DNA of 64,000 nt. Origin: Malurus cyaneus samueli (taxonomy: Eukaryota > Chordata > Aves > Passeriformes > Maluridae). The notes under the pieces are model-generated. The model made no database searches. It saw nothing but the letters and a program-made list of their open reading frames with translations, and was not told where the DNA came from. Made by a program: the position numbers and the translations under genes. The stretch covers positions 32,122,185 to 32,186,184 of the forward strand of contig CM019220.1 of assembly GCA_009741485.1 (NCBI GenBank). Direction: 5' to 3'. Numbering within the stretch: the first letter of the stretch is position 1; the number at the start of each line of letters is the position of its first letter. Below are positions 13,901-26,588 of the stretch, in pieces.

Positions 13901-15389
13901 AGCAGAAATGTGGGTTTCTGCCAATTTTCTCACTTTGCTCATCTTCCTTCAGCGCCAGGGCTCTGCTCCTACAGGTGTTTTACAAAGGTGGGTTTAGGGA
14001 CAAGGCCTTCCTGCAGTCAGTGTAGGCCCAAGTGTACAACAGACCAAAACGGAGGGTCACTGGAGTTCATCACTGTGAGCTGCCTTCCTTTCTTGTAAAC
14101 ACTTTTTTTTTAATATTTTTTTTTACTGCAGTAGAAAGTTCTGCAGATCTAAATATTTGTCATTCAGTTCCACTGGGATGGGTTTGTACGTGTGCAAACG
14201 CACATGCATGTATGTATATTGGAGGTGAGACAGGTCATCAAATACATGTGCAAAACAACAGTAACTTTGACACGAGGAGATTAAAAAAGTGAAAAGTGGT
14301 GAGAAAAGTCTTGAGTGATACCTTTCTGAGTTCTTGAATTTGACTAAGGTAAGCCAGAGATGAATTGCAAGCAATCTTGTGATGTCTTTTATTTTGAGTG
14401 ATTTGACAAATTGCCAAAAGCCGTGGATCCAGTGCAGAGTGCTGGCTGTGCACACAGGGTGTGATGCATCGTGCTGTGTGGAGACCCGACCGGGAGCACG
14501 TGGGGTCACCGTGCCTGGTACCCCTTGTGCCAGGGCCACCTTGGCAGCGTGGGCTCTGAGCCCAGCCGAGGGTTGGCACACTGAGGTGCTGTGAATAGAA
14601 AACCATTTTTACTGTCACCTCACAAGTGGAGGCTTGACAAGACATTTGAAAGGCAAAATGGATACCCAGCTCTCTCCTTGTGTAGGCTGGCAGCTCAGTG
14701 AAGCCCTCTGCTTGGCTGTCTGCCCTAACTCCATTATCCCTCTGTGCCTTGCTGTCACCTCGGTCTTTTACAGTTTCTTCTCCCCAGCCTCAAGTCCCAT
14801 TCCATCTTCATTGCCCCAGTTTTGTGAATCATCTCAATCTTGCCAGTGTGGGGGAACCACCTGTGACCCCCACCCGTTATCTGGACTATGCTCTTCATGG
14901 CTCTAATGCTGTCCCTCACCATGCAGTTCCTGAGTTATTGCACTTGTATTTTGTGCCATCTTTGCCCTGGAGTGCTGTGTGGGACCTGGTATTGCTGTCC
15001 TTGTGCCTTTGGGGCAGACCCATCACGGCTTGTGCCTCATCTGTACTGCTCACATCACCCTTCTCCACCAGCCTGGCAGGGATTTTGGCAAGTGGATGTG
15101 AAGGGCAGCTTGTTCTGAGGGGGTGTGTAATACGGTCCAAAGACTGTGCCACTGGAAAAGTAATTAATAATGTTCAGGTGATGGTGTCTGAATACAAAGA
15201 AGGTTTGTTCTCCAAAAGCTGTTTTGGGCAGCTGCAAAATTATCACCTATGAAGAGATTATTTGAAAAATCAGCAGGTAGGGTTACAAGTTTCTCAAAGA
15301 TACTCATCTTTTGAGGAAAAGCTACTCCTGCGCGTATGTGCCTGGGCAGAACTGCAGAGCTGTGCTGGAAAGTTGGTACTATACAAGGG
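7950..15389 (+). other. Proximal part of an 18.6-kb intron
   Basis: The donor GTAAGC at 7950 opens a long intron that ends at 26588. This part, up to the LTR, is mostly unique AT-leaning sequence with scattered chance open frames. It includes one exon-like segment (12730-12941) that is listed separately. A GC-richer patch at about 14400-15100 carries several overlapping open frames (up to 184 codons) on both strands, which is expected where stop codons are thinner. No recognisable protein domain was seen. Confidence 0.65.
12730..12941 (+). other. Exon-like open segment, possible cryptic or alternative exon
   Basis: A pyrimidine-rich TTTTTCTTAG acceptor (ending 12729) is followed by 212 bases open in one frame. 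A near-perfect donor, AAG|GTAAGT, begins at 12942. Translation from phase 0 gives a Gly, Ser and Pro-rich segment containing FFWDGGFRSFNDPELR. Its length leaves two extra bases. Splicing it between the exons ending at 7949 and starting at 26589 would therefore shift the last exon and reach a TGA after about six codons. It is therefore unlikely to belong to the main protein. It could be a cryptic exon, an alternative truncating exon or coincidence. Confidence 0.25.
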
Positions 15390-15860
15390 TGTCCTGGTTT
15401 TACTCAGTCTGATTTTTGGTGGTGGGGGGATGGGACAGAAACCACAAAGATGGCTCCTTGACAAAGTTCTAGAAACTTTCTCCTCTTCTCCAGCAAAAGG
15501 AGCCCTGCCCCCTGTGTTTAGAACCAATCCATTTGGCTCTGAGGTTGATGGACAGGCTGCTGGTCAGGCCTGGGCCAATTGCACAGGTTGGTTACACCTC
15601 TGTGATGATGTATGGTCTTGTACTTAGAAGAATTCAAAACAAGATAGATAGAGTGTGGCCCCCATTTAGTTTTAGGGTAGTTAGTGTCATCCCCTTCACC
15701 AGGGGAAGACAGAGGGGAGGGTGAGGAGATGTGAGAAAAAAATGGAGACCCAAGATCACAATAAGGAGAAGACAGGTGCTGTTGCTTTTTTTTTTTTGGT
15801 GCTCAACATGGGAAAACAAGCCGTTCTCGAAAGGAATCTTCAAGGGAGATTATAGAAAAG

Positions 15861-16083
15861 AGAGAGCGACCTTGCTCTGAGAAAAACCTGGCCTTTGAGG
15901 ACTTTGATAAGCCAAAAAGGGGGAAGAGGCTTGGCCCCCCTCATGTTTAAGCGATTGTGCTTAGAAGAAATTGTGTTCTGGGGGGAAGAGGTGCCCTGCC
16001 CCACTCTGAAGCGAGTTGATGCTAAGAAATGTGTTCTGCAGAGATTGAGAGAGTGACCTTGCTCTGAGAAAAGCGACCTTGGA
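15861..16083 (+). repeat. Imperfect internal repeats within the LTR
   Basis: A motif reading GACCTTGCTCTGAGAAAA, preceded by GAGAGAGY, or close to it, occurs at about 15861-15888 and again at 16047-16082. Between them, two imperfect units of about 60 bases lie side by side (about 15927-15987 and 15988-16044). Each has a GCCC-rich start, a GCGA motif and a TTCTG-containing end with AAGAAAT/GTGTTCTG. Repeats in U3 often carry enhancer sites in retroviral LTRs; that role here is inference. Confidence 0.6.
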
Positions 16084-16413
16084 GAACTGTTTTCCTTTCT
16101 TCCACGAGGTAAAGGAAAAGAATCCCATGCCATCAGCAGTTATTCACTGGCTGTTTCTTGGGAAAAGAACTCCACAGCTTGGAGCTGTAAGGATTTTCTC
16201 CTGTGGTGCTGGATAATAACCATAATGAGTAGTCTGATCTATGTTAAAACTTTCATCCCTGCCCCTCTTGTGCTGGGAAGGCATGGAGGGGTGGGGTGAC
16301 CTGCAAGAGACAGGTTCCCAGAAAGAATAACAGTTTTTATTTCTTCTCCTTCTAAATTTTTCCCTATCTCTGTTCCCCTCCCCAGTGCAGTAGTATTCTT
16401 AGTAGTTTTTAGT

Positions 16414-16419
16414 AATAAA
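16414..16419 (+). promoter_or_regulatory. LTR polyadenylation signal AATAAA
   Basis: The hexamer AATAAA lies about 215 bases before the LTR end, in the position expected for the R region. It is on the same strand as the host gene, so it could cause premature polyadenylation of the host transcript. Confidence 0.55.
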
Positions 16420-16635
16420 TCTATTTTGCAACTTAAGTTATTCAGCCTGTCTGACCATTTTCTGGAGCATATACGTATCTTTCTCTCAATTATGTTATCT
16501 TATCTAAAAGCCATAAATTTTAGTGTTAATTGGGCTTTTGCTCTCCCTTCTGCCTCTCTGGTTGGAGGGGGGAGGGGGCGGAGGGAATGTTTTTGGGTGC
16601 TTTGGCTTTCGGCCCAGTTCAAACCACGACATTCT

Positions 16636-16653
16636 TGGTGCGTTGGCCGGGAA
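16636..16653 (+). other. Retroviral primer binding site, tRNA-Gly(UCC) type
   Basis: The 18 bases TGGTGCGTTGGCCGGGAA are the reverse complement of the acceptor end plus CCA of vertebrate tRNA-Gly(UCC), as I know that tRNA. They sit four bases after the CA that closes the LTR, as expected for minus-strand primer binding. The match appears complete over all 18 bases. Confidence 0.75.
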
Positions 16654-19600
16654 AAACGGGTTTAAACCCTCAGCAAAGGGAAGCAGTGAGAAGGAGAGGG
16701 GTGGCGTGAGGGGAAGGTGGCTGAATGTGGGTGGTTCCCCACCAAAGGAGCATTGCTTGGGTGTAAAAACTGGGTCAGTGTCATCTCACATCCCTTGGAG
16801 GACGAGACAGTGCAGGCAGAAGCTGCAGGTGGCAGAGGAACTGAGGCAACTTCTGAGAGCATCCTCTCCCTTCCCTGCAATGGTACAGTTTTATCTGAGA
16901 CCTGGATATCAAAGACTGCTGTACTTGCAGTGGAGTTAACACAGCCTGGAAGACATGGAAGTTGGGAATCCAGTTTGTGCCAATCTGACAACGTGACCTC
17001 GTTCAGAGGAATTGAAAAGGCTGTAATGAAAGTACCAGTTTCTGCAGAAATTCACACATTTCTTGCCTTTATCTGTCAATGGCTGTGCTAACTAAGAATG
17101 AAGGGAAAGGAGCAGCTGCCTCTGGGAGGTGTTGGGGATTGCAGTTTATTCATGACACAGAAGCAGAGCCCTTCATTCCTTGAGGCCTTAAGGCATCCAT
17201 GTGGGACTCCCCAAGGGAGCCTCCACCCACAGCTACTTTCTGAATTCATTGAGTATCAGGGAGAGATCAGGGCACAACATGGCAAGAACATTTAGAGAGC
17301 ATTGCTTGTACATTGTTTTTTCCCAACATTTGCTTATTTTAAATCTGTGCTGTGCCATTCCCTGGGAGCTGCAACCAATACTTGCCTGAAACGTTGTGTT
17401 TGAATGGTGTGCGATAAGAGGTTTAACATCTTCTGAAAATTACCCTTGTGGTGTTTTTGAGCTTCTTACAGCTCCTGTAGGGGATCACATACAGTTTCCT
17501 AGAGCTTACAAATGATGACAAGCTGACTGCCCCTTTTGTTTCGTGAATTACGTGCGAGCATCTACAAAACCTGCTCTTCGTGGGGGAATGGGTGTCTAAT
17601 TTAAGATGGTTCCTAGGGGAGCTCAGGAGGTGATGAAAGCTGTCAGTTGCTCCTTTGGAACTCCCTCCTCTGCAGTTGCTGCGATGGTGTTTGGGTTTTC
17701 TGTGGCATTGTCAGTGGCTTCAGTGAAATCCAGGAATATGTTTTATAATGGAGCAGTACCTGGCCCTTGTGCTTGGCTGGAGCTGGGGGCTGGCGTGTCT
17801 CTGTGTGAATGCCAAGCCCTCACTTTCTCCTTTCTGAGCATTGATAGGAATCCTCTCTCCACATGTCAGAATAAGCATAATGCAATTGCTGGCCAGGACC
17901 TTTGACTTCTTCTGTTCTGGTATGAGTAGATGAGTCATGGGAGTTGAACTCTGAATGCAGCAGGCAGTGATTTGCTGGCACGACCTTCCCCGTTTCATTG
18001 TGCCAGTCTAGATTCCATCACTGCCTCCTGACATTGAAAAGGGTTCATCCACAGCACTAAATATTCTGAGGGCTGTGGCTAAAGTGAAATGCTCTGTAAC
18101 TCAATGGTGGTATTGATTCATTTTTGTTGTCTGGAGCCGCTAGCAGTAGAAGGCTGTGGAGTAAAGACTTCTGTGTTTACATGTGTATGAATATTGGAAA
18201 TATGGGTCTGCAGGGAGGGCTGGGACTGTGAAAAGCCACAAATTGCATTAAGTGAAAGTTGTGGGTGTTCAGTGAGACCAGGCATTTGTTCTGTAGTTTT
18301 TCTCCCCTAGATCTTATGGTAGATTTCATAAACCCTAAATGTGGCAGGCATTCCTAAAACCTTGCACAGGAGCTAGGGAAGTCAGAGCCTGAAGTACTTG
18401 TGGGTAGAAGCTTTACTGTAGGGACAATGGATTGGGAAACTGCAGTCTTCTATTTTTGACGACTACAGTCTTTTTTTAACCTGGGCCAGATGAATTCAAG
18501 TGTCAGGAGATGAAACCTGTGGGAGATAAAGGTCACTTTCTTGTGGGTCATCTCCCTGGGTACAGGTGGGATCCATTTGTGGAGAAAAGCAGAGACAAAA
18601 CTGGTGATTCAGGTGCTGAGGCAGCTGCTATTTATTTTTAGATCACAAAAAGAAAAAAGATGTCATTTCTGATGTTAGAAAGGCTATTACATGAGAGCAG
18701 TTGGACTTAGAGGAGTAAGTTAAAAATGCCTCCATAGTAGTTCTTTTCTCCAGCACCTTCTGGTACAGATAAGACACAGGACAGTATTGGCAGGAAGAGC
18801 TTGACTGATGGGCTGTGATCACTCTGAATAGTAATAAAAAAGGTGATAATTGCAGTTCTCACTCTGTTCCCTGGGTTCCCACTCCATCCGGTGGTGACCT
18901 AGGGATGCTGGTGTAGCAGTGGGGAGGAGCTGAGCCACGTGAAGGCACAGAAAAGCACCCCAAAAAAGTGTTTTTTGCTGGTGGTGGGTGTGGGACAGCC
19001 TGAGCAGCCTAATTTAGCCACCTAGGATGAACAGGCTGGGACTGGAGGCTGCCAGCAGCAGCAGGACAACTTGCTTCAGAGAGTGCCTCAGTGGTCTGAT
19101 CTCCTCCAACCCTCCCCAGTAACTATGGAAGTATTATTACAGCCCTCTGCATCAGTCTTAAAAATTGAGTTGAATTTGGCTGAAAAGCCGTTCATTGCCG
19201 TTTTCTGTGGCATAGTATCATAATTATGCTTGTTCAGTTTCCCTCATTCATTTTTGGGTAATGGTACCTGTGAGAAATTCAGTTTTATGACTGAAAGAGG
19301 ACGAAAAAATAAATGCCTGGACATACAGCTTTGCTTTTCATCTAATGGCTATGCATCAAAAATAAATAGCGCCCCAATTTTTTTTCAGTGATCTGGGGTT
19401 TTCATAATATTAATTGTGTACTCCTGGACTCCCAGCCAGCTCTGTGATTTTAAACTGATCACCAGAAAAAAAGGCAGGTTCCTAGTATGGAGGGGTTGAC
19501 AGCCAGAATCCTTCCATTTGTACTGTACTTGCAAACTGTCTGCCTGATCCAGTGCCTGAGAGACACACAGGCAGCTGAACTGCTCAGCACATGGCTAACA

Positions 19601-22600
19601 TCAAATTAATGGCATTATTTCTGAAAGCAAATTCCTGCTGCAGCACAGTTACAGTCAGTGTTCACATTCATTGCTTTTGACAGCCTGATATAAAGTAATT
19701 TAATTTAAATGCCCGTATGAGACAGAAGCATAGGCATTTATTTTAAAAATAAAAGCCCTCTCTTTTTATACATAAAAATGCCTGCTTGAAGGAATAAATT
19801 AGTAGCCATACAGTGCAATTGATTTGCAAGAGCCCCTGGATTTCAGTGAAGAGCATTTTTTAAAGATCAATAGGGGAGGCTGTAGCATGAGTGCTTTTGC
19901 CACTTAGGTGATCAAACAAATTGTCAGTGGTAATTCCTTGTCAGGCCTTGGTTGAAGGCCAGCAGGGTTTGGGAAGGCACTTGACTGAGTGTGACAGCAA
20001 GCTGCCCATGTGTGTCCTTCACTTTGTATTACAGGCAAATCCTGAAGGACAATTACAAATCCAGACCCTCTTTCCTGAGTTGCCATGGCTGCACAAAGCA
20101 GTGATGCCCTTGTGCTGGTAAGGCCAACAGCCAGAATCAGAAGATTTTCAAAGTATTTGCTTCTTTGGTCATTGCCTGACTGTTCTCATTGAGGGTCTCC
20201 TTGTTTGTTCAGTTCCACCTCCCAGGCTGTCCTCAGGGTCAGTGTTTGCCTGTCACAAAATTTGGGAAGACACACTGGCAGTGATAGACTGGCGGTTTTA
20301 TAATAACTGGGGATGTGATGGAGTGGGGACTGTCTCTTGGTATCCAGCTCAGCCATTTAGATTTTAACTGCACCTTTCCAGTAGCTGGAAATGAAGACAA
20401 GAAATGGTGTGGGTCTTTTTCAAGGTAGTGCCATACCAGCAGAGACAGACACCATTCCCTCTCCCCAGCTTTGGGATTGGTTCCAGCCTGTGCAATGAAC
20501 TGTCACCAGCCTCTAGAAAACTAACCAGGCTAATGCAGAACAGCTCTGTAAGTCTCTCTAGGTTATCCTCTTCAATGCAGGCCTTTGGGGTGGGATCCAA
20601 ATGGCGAATGAAATCAGTGTAAAAGTTTTGGGGGTTTGTGTAGGACAGCCTAAATGTAGAACAGCTGTCAGATTGGTCTAGTTCAAGAGTTTAAATAAAA
20701 GTAACTAAAATCAGATGGAACCCATTTTCAGTTAACCTGAATATTGTTTTTAACACACCATATTAACACATTTAACATCAGGCTCCATCCCTGGATCAGA
20801 GTACCCATCTGCAGTCACAAATCCAGTGGGTGTGTTAGCAGGGTAGAACAGCCCAGGATGTGTAATGGCACTTGAGCCATATTAATGTTAATGTTTGGTG
20901 AGTGTTACAAATCAGGGTCATTATTTATTGTTTGCTCATTTTATATTTATTGATTCTATTTGTTGTAATATATTTATTAATTTTTACCAACATCCTCTGT
21001 GTTCCTTTGCTATGGTATCTGAAGCCACACAGAGATCTGTGCCTCATTTCCCTGAGTAAGTAGTAAAACAGTTGGGACATACAGTGCAGTCAGGGCTGGT
21101 TCTGTGCTTCCTGATGCTTTTTGTGAGAAAAAAGAGCTTGGGTTTCTACCCACTCACCCCTCTATGCAACGAGAGACAGGCAGGAAAGCCTGAAGCCAGC
21201 ATCCATATGGCTGATTCATGAAATAAATGGAGAAAAGATGAATTGAGGAATAATTTTGGTTAGATACAGAATTACTAGGAAATTGTTCCTGTTAACTGTT
21301 TGTCATCATCCTCAGCCTTGTTCTCCTAGGTGTCCCAGCTGCTGGCTACAGTGCATTGAGCACATCAGTCCTAGAGCTTCTGACCTTGTTGCTTGGCACA
21401 ACCTTAGATCATTTCATTTGGTTTTTATCATGTAAAATTGTGTCAAAACTGCACACAATAATCTGTTCTTGAAGAGTTTCTCTTTGCTGCCATTGCTGAG
21501 AGATTTAACACCTTGTATATAATGGTGACTGCTTTTCCCTAGGCAGATGTTTTCTTTTCCGTGCATCTCAGATCTGTTCTCTGTGTGATATAATTGATCC
21601 TAAGCTGTTTCCTTCTTGCAAATTTTTGCTTGATCCTACTTTGGGAAATGGGAGAGAAGGTCTCTGGCTGTCAGTCAGATATAACATGCTGATATATCAC
21701 AATGAGATGCTTAGTTTGATATCTGAATTCACCAGCACATCCTGTAAAATGTGATGACTCAGGCCCCAGTGAGCACTCGGTTGGATTGCCTGATTTACTC
21801 AGTGTTAAAGTTGTTTCTGGTTTCAGCCAGGTAGAAACAAGCTCTTGCATTTGGTTCAGAATGTGTAAATGAGGAGCTGTGCCCAAAACCCAGACCTTAA
21901 ATGATACACCAGTAGCACAAGGAATGCCATTTAAATGCCATCTTTTATATTTATGGCCTTTTTATTTTCCTGACAGGAAATGAATTTCTAATGTGCAAGG
22001 GTTTAAAGATAAATTGGCAAGTAACACTTGGACCCTGCTTTCCTGTGTTGTAACTCATTTTTGAAATCTTTTAATTTTCAGTGTATGAGAAGTGATTATA
22101 GCTTTGTGTCTAATCTTTGTGTACAGTGGTTTTTCATGTCAACATGTGCATTATGATCTCTGTCACAGACAATAAAGCAAAGCTCTTGACAAACTATCTG
22201 CAGTAATAATGAAAAGGGTTGGTGTTTACAGTCTGCATTGATTCAGCAACACTGAGTTTTTGGAGTAGTCTGTTCTGAAATGTGAATGTATCATAATTAA
22301 ATTCATATCAATTGTTCCCACATTTAACTTTGAAGGAGGCGTAGAAACATACCTGTTTTTTGCAATAAGTTTAACATACCAGTCCAATATTTTCATAAAG
22401 GATTTCCTCCCCAGGATTACATTTCCAAAGCCATGTGCAATCATTTAATTGTGTGTCTTCTTCATTTAATTGTGTGTCTCCTCATATAATATTAAACACC
22501 AAGTCCTACTATGACACTTTGAAAATGCACCTCGCTGCCTCCACCCAGAGTATCCCAATATTACAACATTTGGAGTCCTTTGGCACAGTCTGTCAGTGCT

Positions 22601-25600
22601 GTTTCTGTCCCTGTGTTGCCTCTGAAATGTGGAGAGGCACAATGCTTGTGGCTGTTTTATTTGACTGTGTCTGACTTTTTCAGCTGGCATCCACAGACAG
22701 CCTCTGGAGATTTTACTTTGGGATTAAATAGTAATGAAAGAGCTTGATTCTTTGAGAAAAAGTTAAAAAATAACAGTAGTATCATGAGCATGATGTGGGA
22801 TGGGTGTTAAGACCTCTGTTATTTGTTTATATTTACTCAACCCTTGGGGGTTGGAGAGAAAAGCTCCCCTAATGTGCTGTCAGAGAATATGACAGGATTC
22901 CCAGTGCTGGGAATGCCACAATGACCATGTGGCATGGGCTGCATGTGGCACCGTGTTTCCTAGAAAGCATAGAAATAATAATTATTAATGGACATGCCTA
23001 TTTATACACATGCAGTGTACATAAAAGAAATAATACCATAACGTTGAGCAGGAGATGGTGCCACTAACCTAACCCACCTTTCATTTCCCCAGTCCTAGAG
23101 TGGGTTACTGTTGGAGGTAGAGCTGTTATCTTGATTCATAAAAACTTAGATATTTGATCTGGAAAAAAAAACTCAACCAAACCTACAACGTGTGGGATTT
23201 CTCCCATCTGTAGCCATTGCCAGTGTCTGTCTAGAGCTACTTGTGCTTCTTAAAGCTTTTCATGGGTTGTCACTGGAATTGAACAATATTTAAAGCTATG
23301 TCAGCTTATGGGTTTTCCGAGCAGTATTAACCTGTCAAGGTAAAGGCTTATAATCTTGCAGTTGCTTGGCAAGCTGCACTATTTGTCCTGTAATGTGAAT
23401 TTGTGCTGAGATGGTGTAGTTAGGGGTATAAAACCTGACTTCTAATGTTCCCTAAGGCTAAATGAAAATGAACCCCTTGATCAGTTTTTCAGTTAGAATA
23501 CTTGATTAACCTCTTCTGGCTTAATTCACTGTCCTGCCAAATGGTGAGTTTAAACTTTATCACGAGTATTTATTTTCAGGAAGGCTGATGATATCAATAG
23601 CAGAAGGGAGATAAATGGACAGATGCTGAAGTGGACTGTCATGATCTCTTTGCAAGAGAGATTCTTTGTTTGTAAGGGCAAGCAGGATGGTTCTGTGCAC
23701 AGAGATGATCACAGTGACTGGTTTGTGAAGGTTGTCTCAATGCAATCATGCTTGTAAAGTTTACTCTAGCTTCTATCCAGTATTTAGTTTGTTAAGGTGT
23801 TGACACAATTTTGCTGACATTTTTCATAAGTGGATTATGCTCACAGCCAGTTTTTCAAAGCCAGCAGATGGCTTTTCAAGCAGAGCATGCCCACAGATTT
23901 TTTTTTAATGGTGTCTGTAGAATTATGACAGCTCTGTCAGAGAAGGCTAGTTTGTCGTTGATTTTCTCATGACAGATGATTCAAAATCATTTCTGCTCCT
24001 TCGTCTTGCTCAAATGAACCAGCTGTTTAAAAATAAAAACCACAAGGAGACTAAGACATAAATCAATTGGTCTATACATGAATGGAACTGCACTATTTTG
24101 GTAAGTCCACTTCTGTTTTTAGATCAGTATAAAATAAGAATGTCTTCAAAATATTGGAAGTATGCTCAGGAGGCGTGCATTTCTTCTTGGAACCTGAAGA
24201 CATGTTGTGCATTGCCTCAGACAAAATCGGTACTCTGAATTGCCTGGTTACTCAAATGTGAAATCAGAATATGCATAAGGGAGAGCGGGTGGCTTGGCAC
24301 TTTCGCATGGGGTGTGAAGTCCCTTGGCTTCTGGGGACTTGAGATGTGAGTGTTGGCAGGGCAGGCTCAGGCTGGCATCCTCCAAATGGTGTGTCTGATC
24401 CCAAATAGCTTCTGTCCACACGTCTCAGTCCCTGGACGAACACAGTTTGTGGCCACCCTAAGAAAGATTTCCATGCTTTGCCCTCACCCTGGGAAGGGGT
24501 TGCTTCTTGCACTAAGGGGATTTCTCTGTTCTTGGGCATGGATTCACAGTGCCAAGTTTTGGTTTGGAGAAGTTAAGGCTGAAAAGCATCATTACATTGA
24601 TTTTGCCCAATTTGCTCATGGTGTCTTTGGTCCTGTGTGCATGATAAGAAATAGTAGCCACCCCTCTGCAACCAGGGGTATTTCATCCTAAATCCAAACT
24701 ATTTAAAACTGCATTTGTGCAGTTGGAAGAGATTGACGATGTTTTGAGGAGACACACCCCTTTTTGATAACATTATCATGTTGTTAATAATACACACTTT
24801 GCTTATGTGGCAGTGTTGTCCCTGTCACTGCATCACTGTTCCTGTGCCATTTGCAGACAGGGAGGGACACTAAGGTGGGCCAGGTGCTCCAGGCAGCTCT
24901 GGGGCTCTTGAATTCCTGCCTACTGTCTTTAACCATAAGCAAAACCTCTGACATAAAAGCAAGCTCAGAGCTGTGAGAAGTATCTGCTGCATAAATTATT
25001 CTTGTTTTGCTTTTTCAAGCCATGCCTGCTGACTGGATCCCAAGCTCTTTGTCTGTGTATTCCCATAACTGTCATGCTGCTGAGACACAAATCCCTTCAA
25101 AAGAGCTTCACAGCAAATAGCACAGAGCCACTCACGCAGTCCCAGCGCTTTTTGTTATTCTCACTCTGAGTTGTATTCCCAGCATCTGGGTAGTGATTTG
25201 CATCGTTCAGCAGGGACAAATTTGTGACACCAGGAGATGAGGCAATCACGTTCTGAGGCACAGGCCCTGGATGACGCTCTGTCCCACGTGGTGTTTACCA
25301 GTGCCACAGCCTTGCAAGCCACCATTGTTTCTTCATTGTGAGCATTGTGTACAGGGGTTCAGGCTTTGTGAGTCCAGTGCCAGGCACTGGCAAAAAGGGA
25401 ACTGTGCTCATCGGTGTGGGATAAATCTTTCCTCTCAGCTTGGGAGAAAGGGAGAGCAGAGAGATGCTCCCGCTGCTGGAAGGTGTCACACTGTGACTCA
25501 TCCAACGCAGATGATTTGTTTTACCATCCAGTCACCCCTCCAGTGAGCCCAGGCTCCTAATGTAGCATCTGTTGTCTCCTGTGAGAACTGTCCAAGTGCC

Positions 25601-26588
25601 CGTGATTTGCAGGAGGTTAGGTTGGGTGGCAGAGATCCAAATGTGACATTTCGGAGGTTTTCTTTCTGAATATGAGTGTAACCAGCTGTAGTGCGTGCTG
25701 TACTTCAGGCTGTACTTGGGGTGACGTTAGGAGACGAGGAGCTCAGGTTCCTACTGATCTGAATTTTAATAACCAGATACATCTCCTGGCTTTTATTTAT
25801 TTGTATCTTGTAGCTCCAGAATCTTGTCGCTTTGCGGCACTTGAACTATCAATATTTGCATAAATACTCACTTTGACATTTCTGAACCCCAAGTCCTTAA
25901 TACAAATTTCATGTAACACATTTTTCCTGATTGTTACAAGTTGTATTGACATCCTGTTAGTCACCTCACATTTACATGCTCTGAGAAGATACAGAAGCAG
26001 CCTGTTGTTCATGAAATCTCATTCCCATTTGCCTTCTCAAAGGTCCCAAAAAAATGGTTCAGGGGGATTCACTGGGTGATGTGTTTTATATGGGCACAGC
26101 TTGGCCTGTTCTGCTCAAGGAGGGCCCAAGGCTGGATAGCAAATCCAGGTTGAAGGGAGGGTTGGGTTACCAGAATCTCACAGCTCATAGGGGACACACA
26201 GCCATTGCCATGTGGGATCTGATGCCTGGGAGCAGGGATGGAGCAGTGACACGGGGAGAAGGATTACCACGTGCCATCAATGCCCTGTCCGTGGCAGGAC
26301 CTTGTGGAAGAAGAAATGCCTTCCCCCATAGCCTCCTTCAGTTCAGGCCCAAAGGATCTCCCACGTGGTGATGTGGAAGTGTGGGGAGTGTGGTGCCTGT
26401 CCCATCGTGCCCAGTGCTGGCTGCTCCTTCCTCACTGTGCTGGCACCGTGCTGCAGTGGGGCTGCAGTCCCATTTCCTGGGGGCAGAGATGATGGGACCT
26501 GGAATCTGTAGGGACATGAGAACGGTATTGCTGCTTTTGGTCATGTGTGCAATCCCTGACTCTCTCCTGCATGTCTGTGCATCCCCAG
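16654..26588 (+). other. Distal part of the 18.6-kb intron, possible short ERV leader at its start
   Basis: The few hundred bases after the primer binding site (to about 17.1 kb) are purine-rich and may be remaining proviral leader or gag-region sequence. I could not define a 3' boundary or recognise any retroviral protein motif. The rest is ordinary intron. It includes an AT-rich block (about 19680-19880) with repeated TTTAAA-type words and a 21-base tandem duplication at 22441-22482. The intron ends with CCCCAG at 26583-26588. Confidence 0.55.
22441..22482. repeat. Two-copy tandem repeat, 21-base period
   Basis: TCATTTAATTGTGTGTCTTC at 22441 is repeated with few changes from 22462. This is a small local duplication in the intron. 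Confidence 0.85.

Larger units (their letters stand above)
15390..16631 (+). mobile_element. Endogenous retrovirus LTR, sense orientation, in intron
   Basis: The element begins TGTCCTGG at 15390 and ends in CA at 16630-16631. It is followed four bases later by a retroviral primer binding site, so this is the 5' LTR end of a provirus rather than a simple solo LTR. A poly(A) signal AATAAA lies at 16414-16419, which would put R and U5 in the last 200 bases or so. The first 225 bases recur, inverted, at 38450-38681. Inside are degenerate repeats at about 15861-16083, listed separately. No matching second LTR or target-site duplication was found. The internal part appears cut short or too decayed to follow. 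At about 1.24 kb it is long for an LTR. The 5' boundary is inferred from the TG start and from where similarity to the second copy begins. Confidence 0.7.

Noticed and set aside
14123..15252. Overlapping open frames of up to 184 codons on both strands
   Set aside because: Open frames on both strands in several registers point to local composition, not coding. No splice structure joins them.
15533..15724. Shared peptide MALRLMDRLLVRPGPIAQ in two frames (15533 + strand and 38531 - strand), as if a repeated gene
   Set aside because: Both copies fall inside homologous LTR sequence. The shared peptide comes from nucleotide homology of a non-coding LTR, not from a conserved protein.
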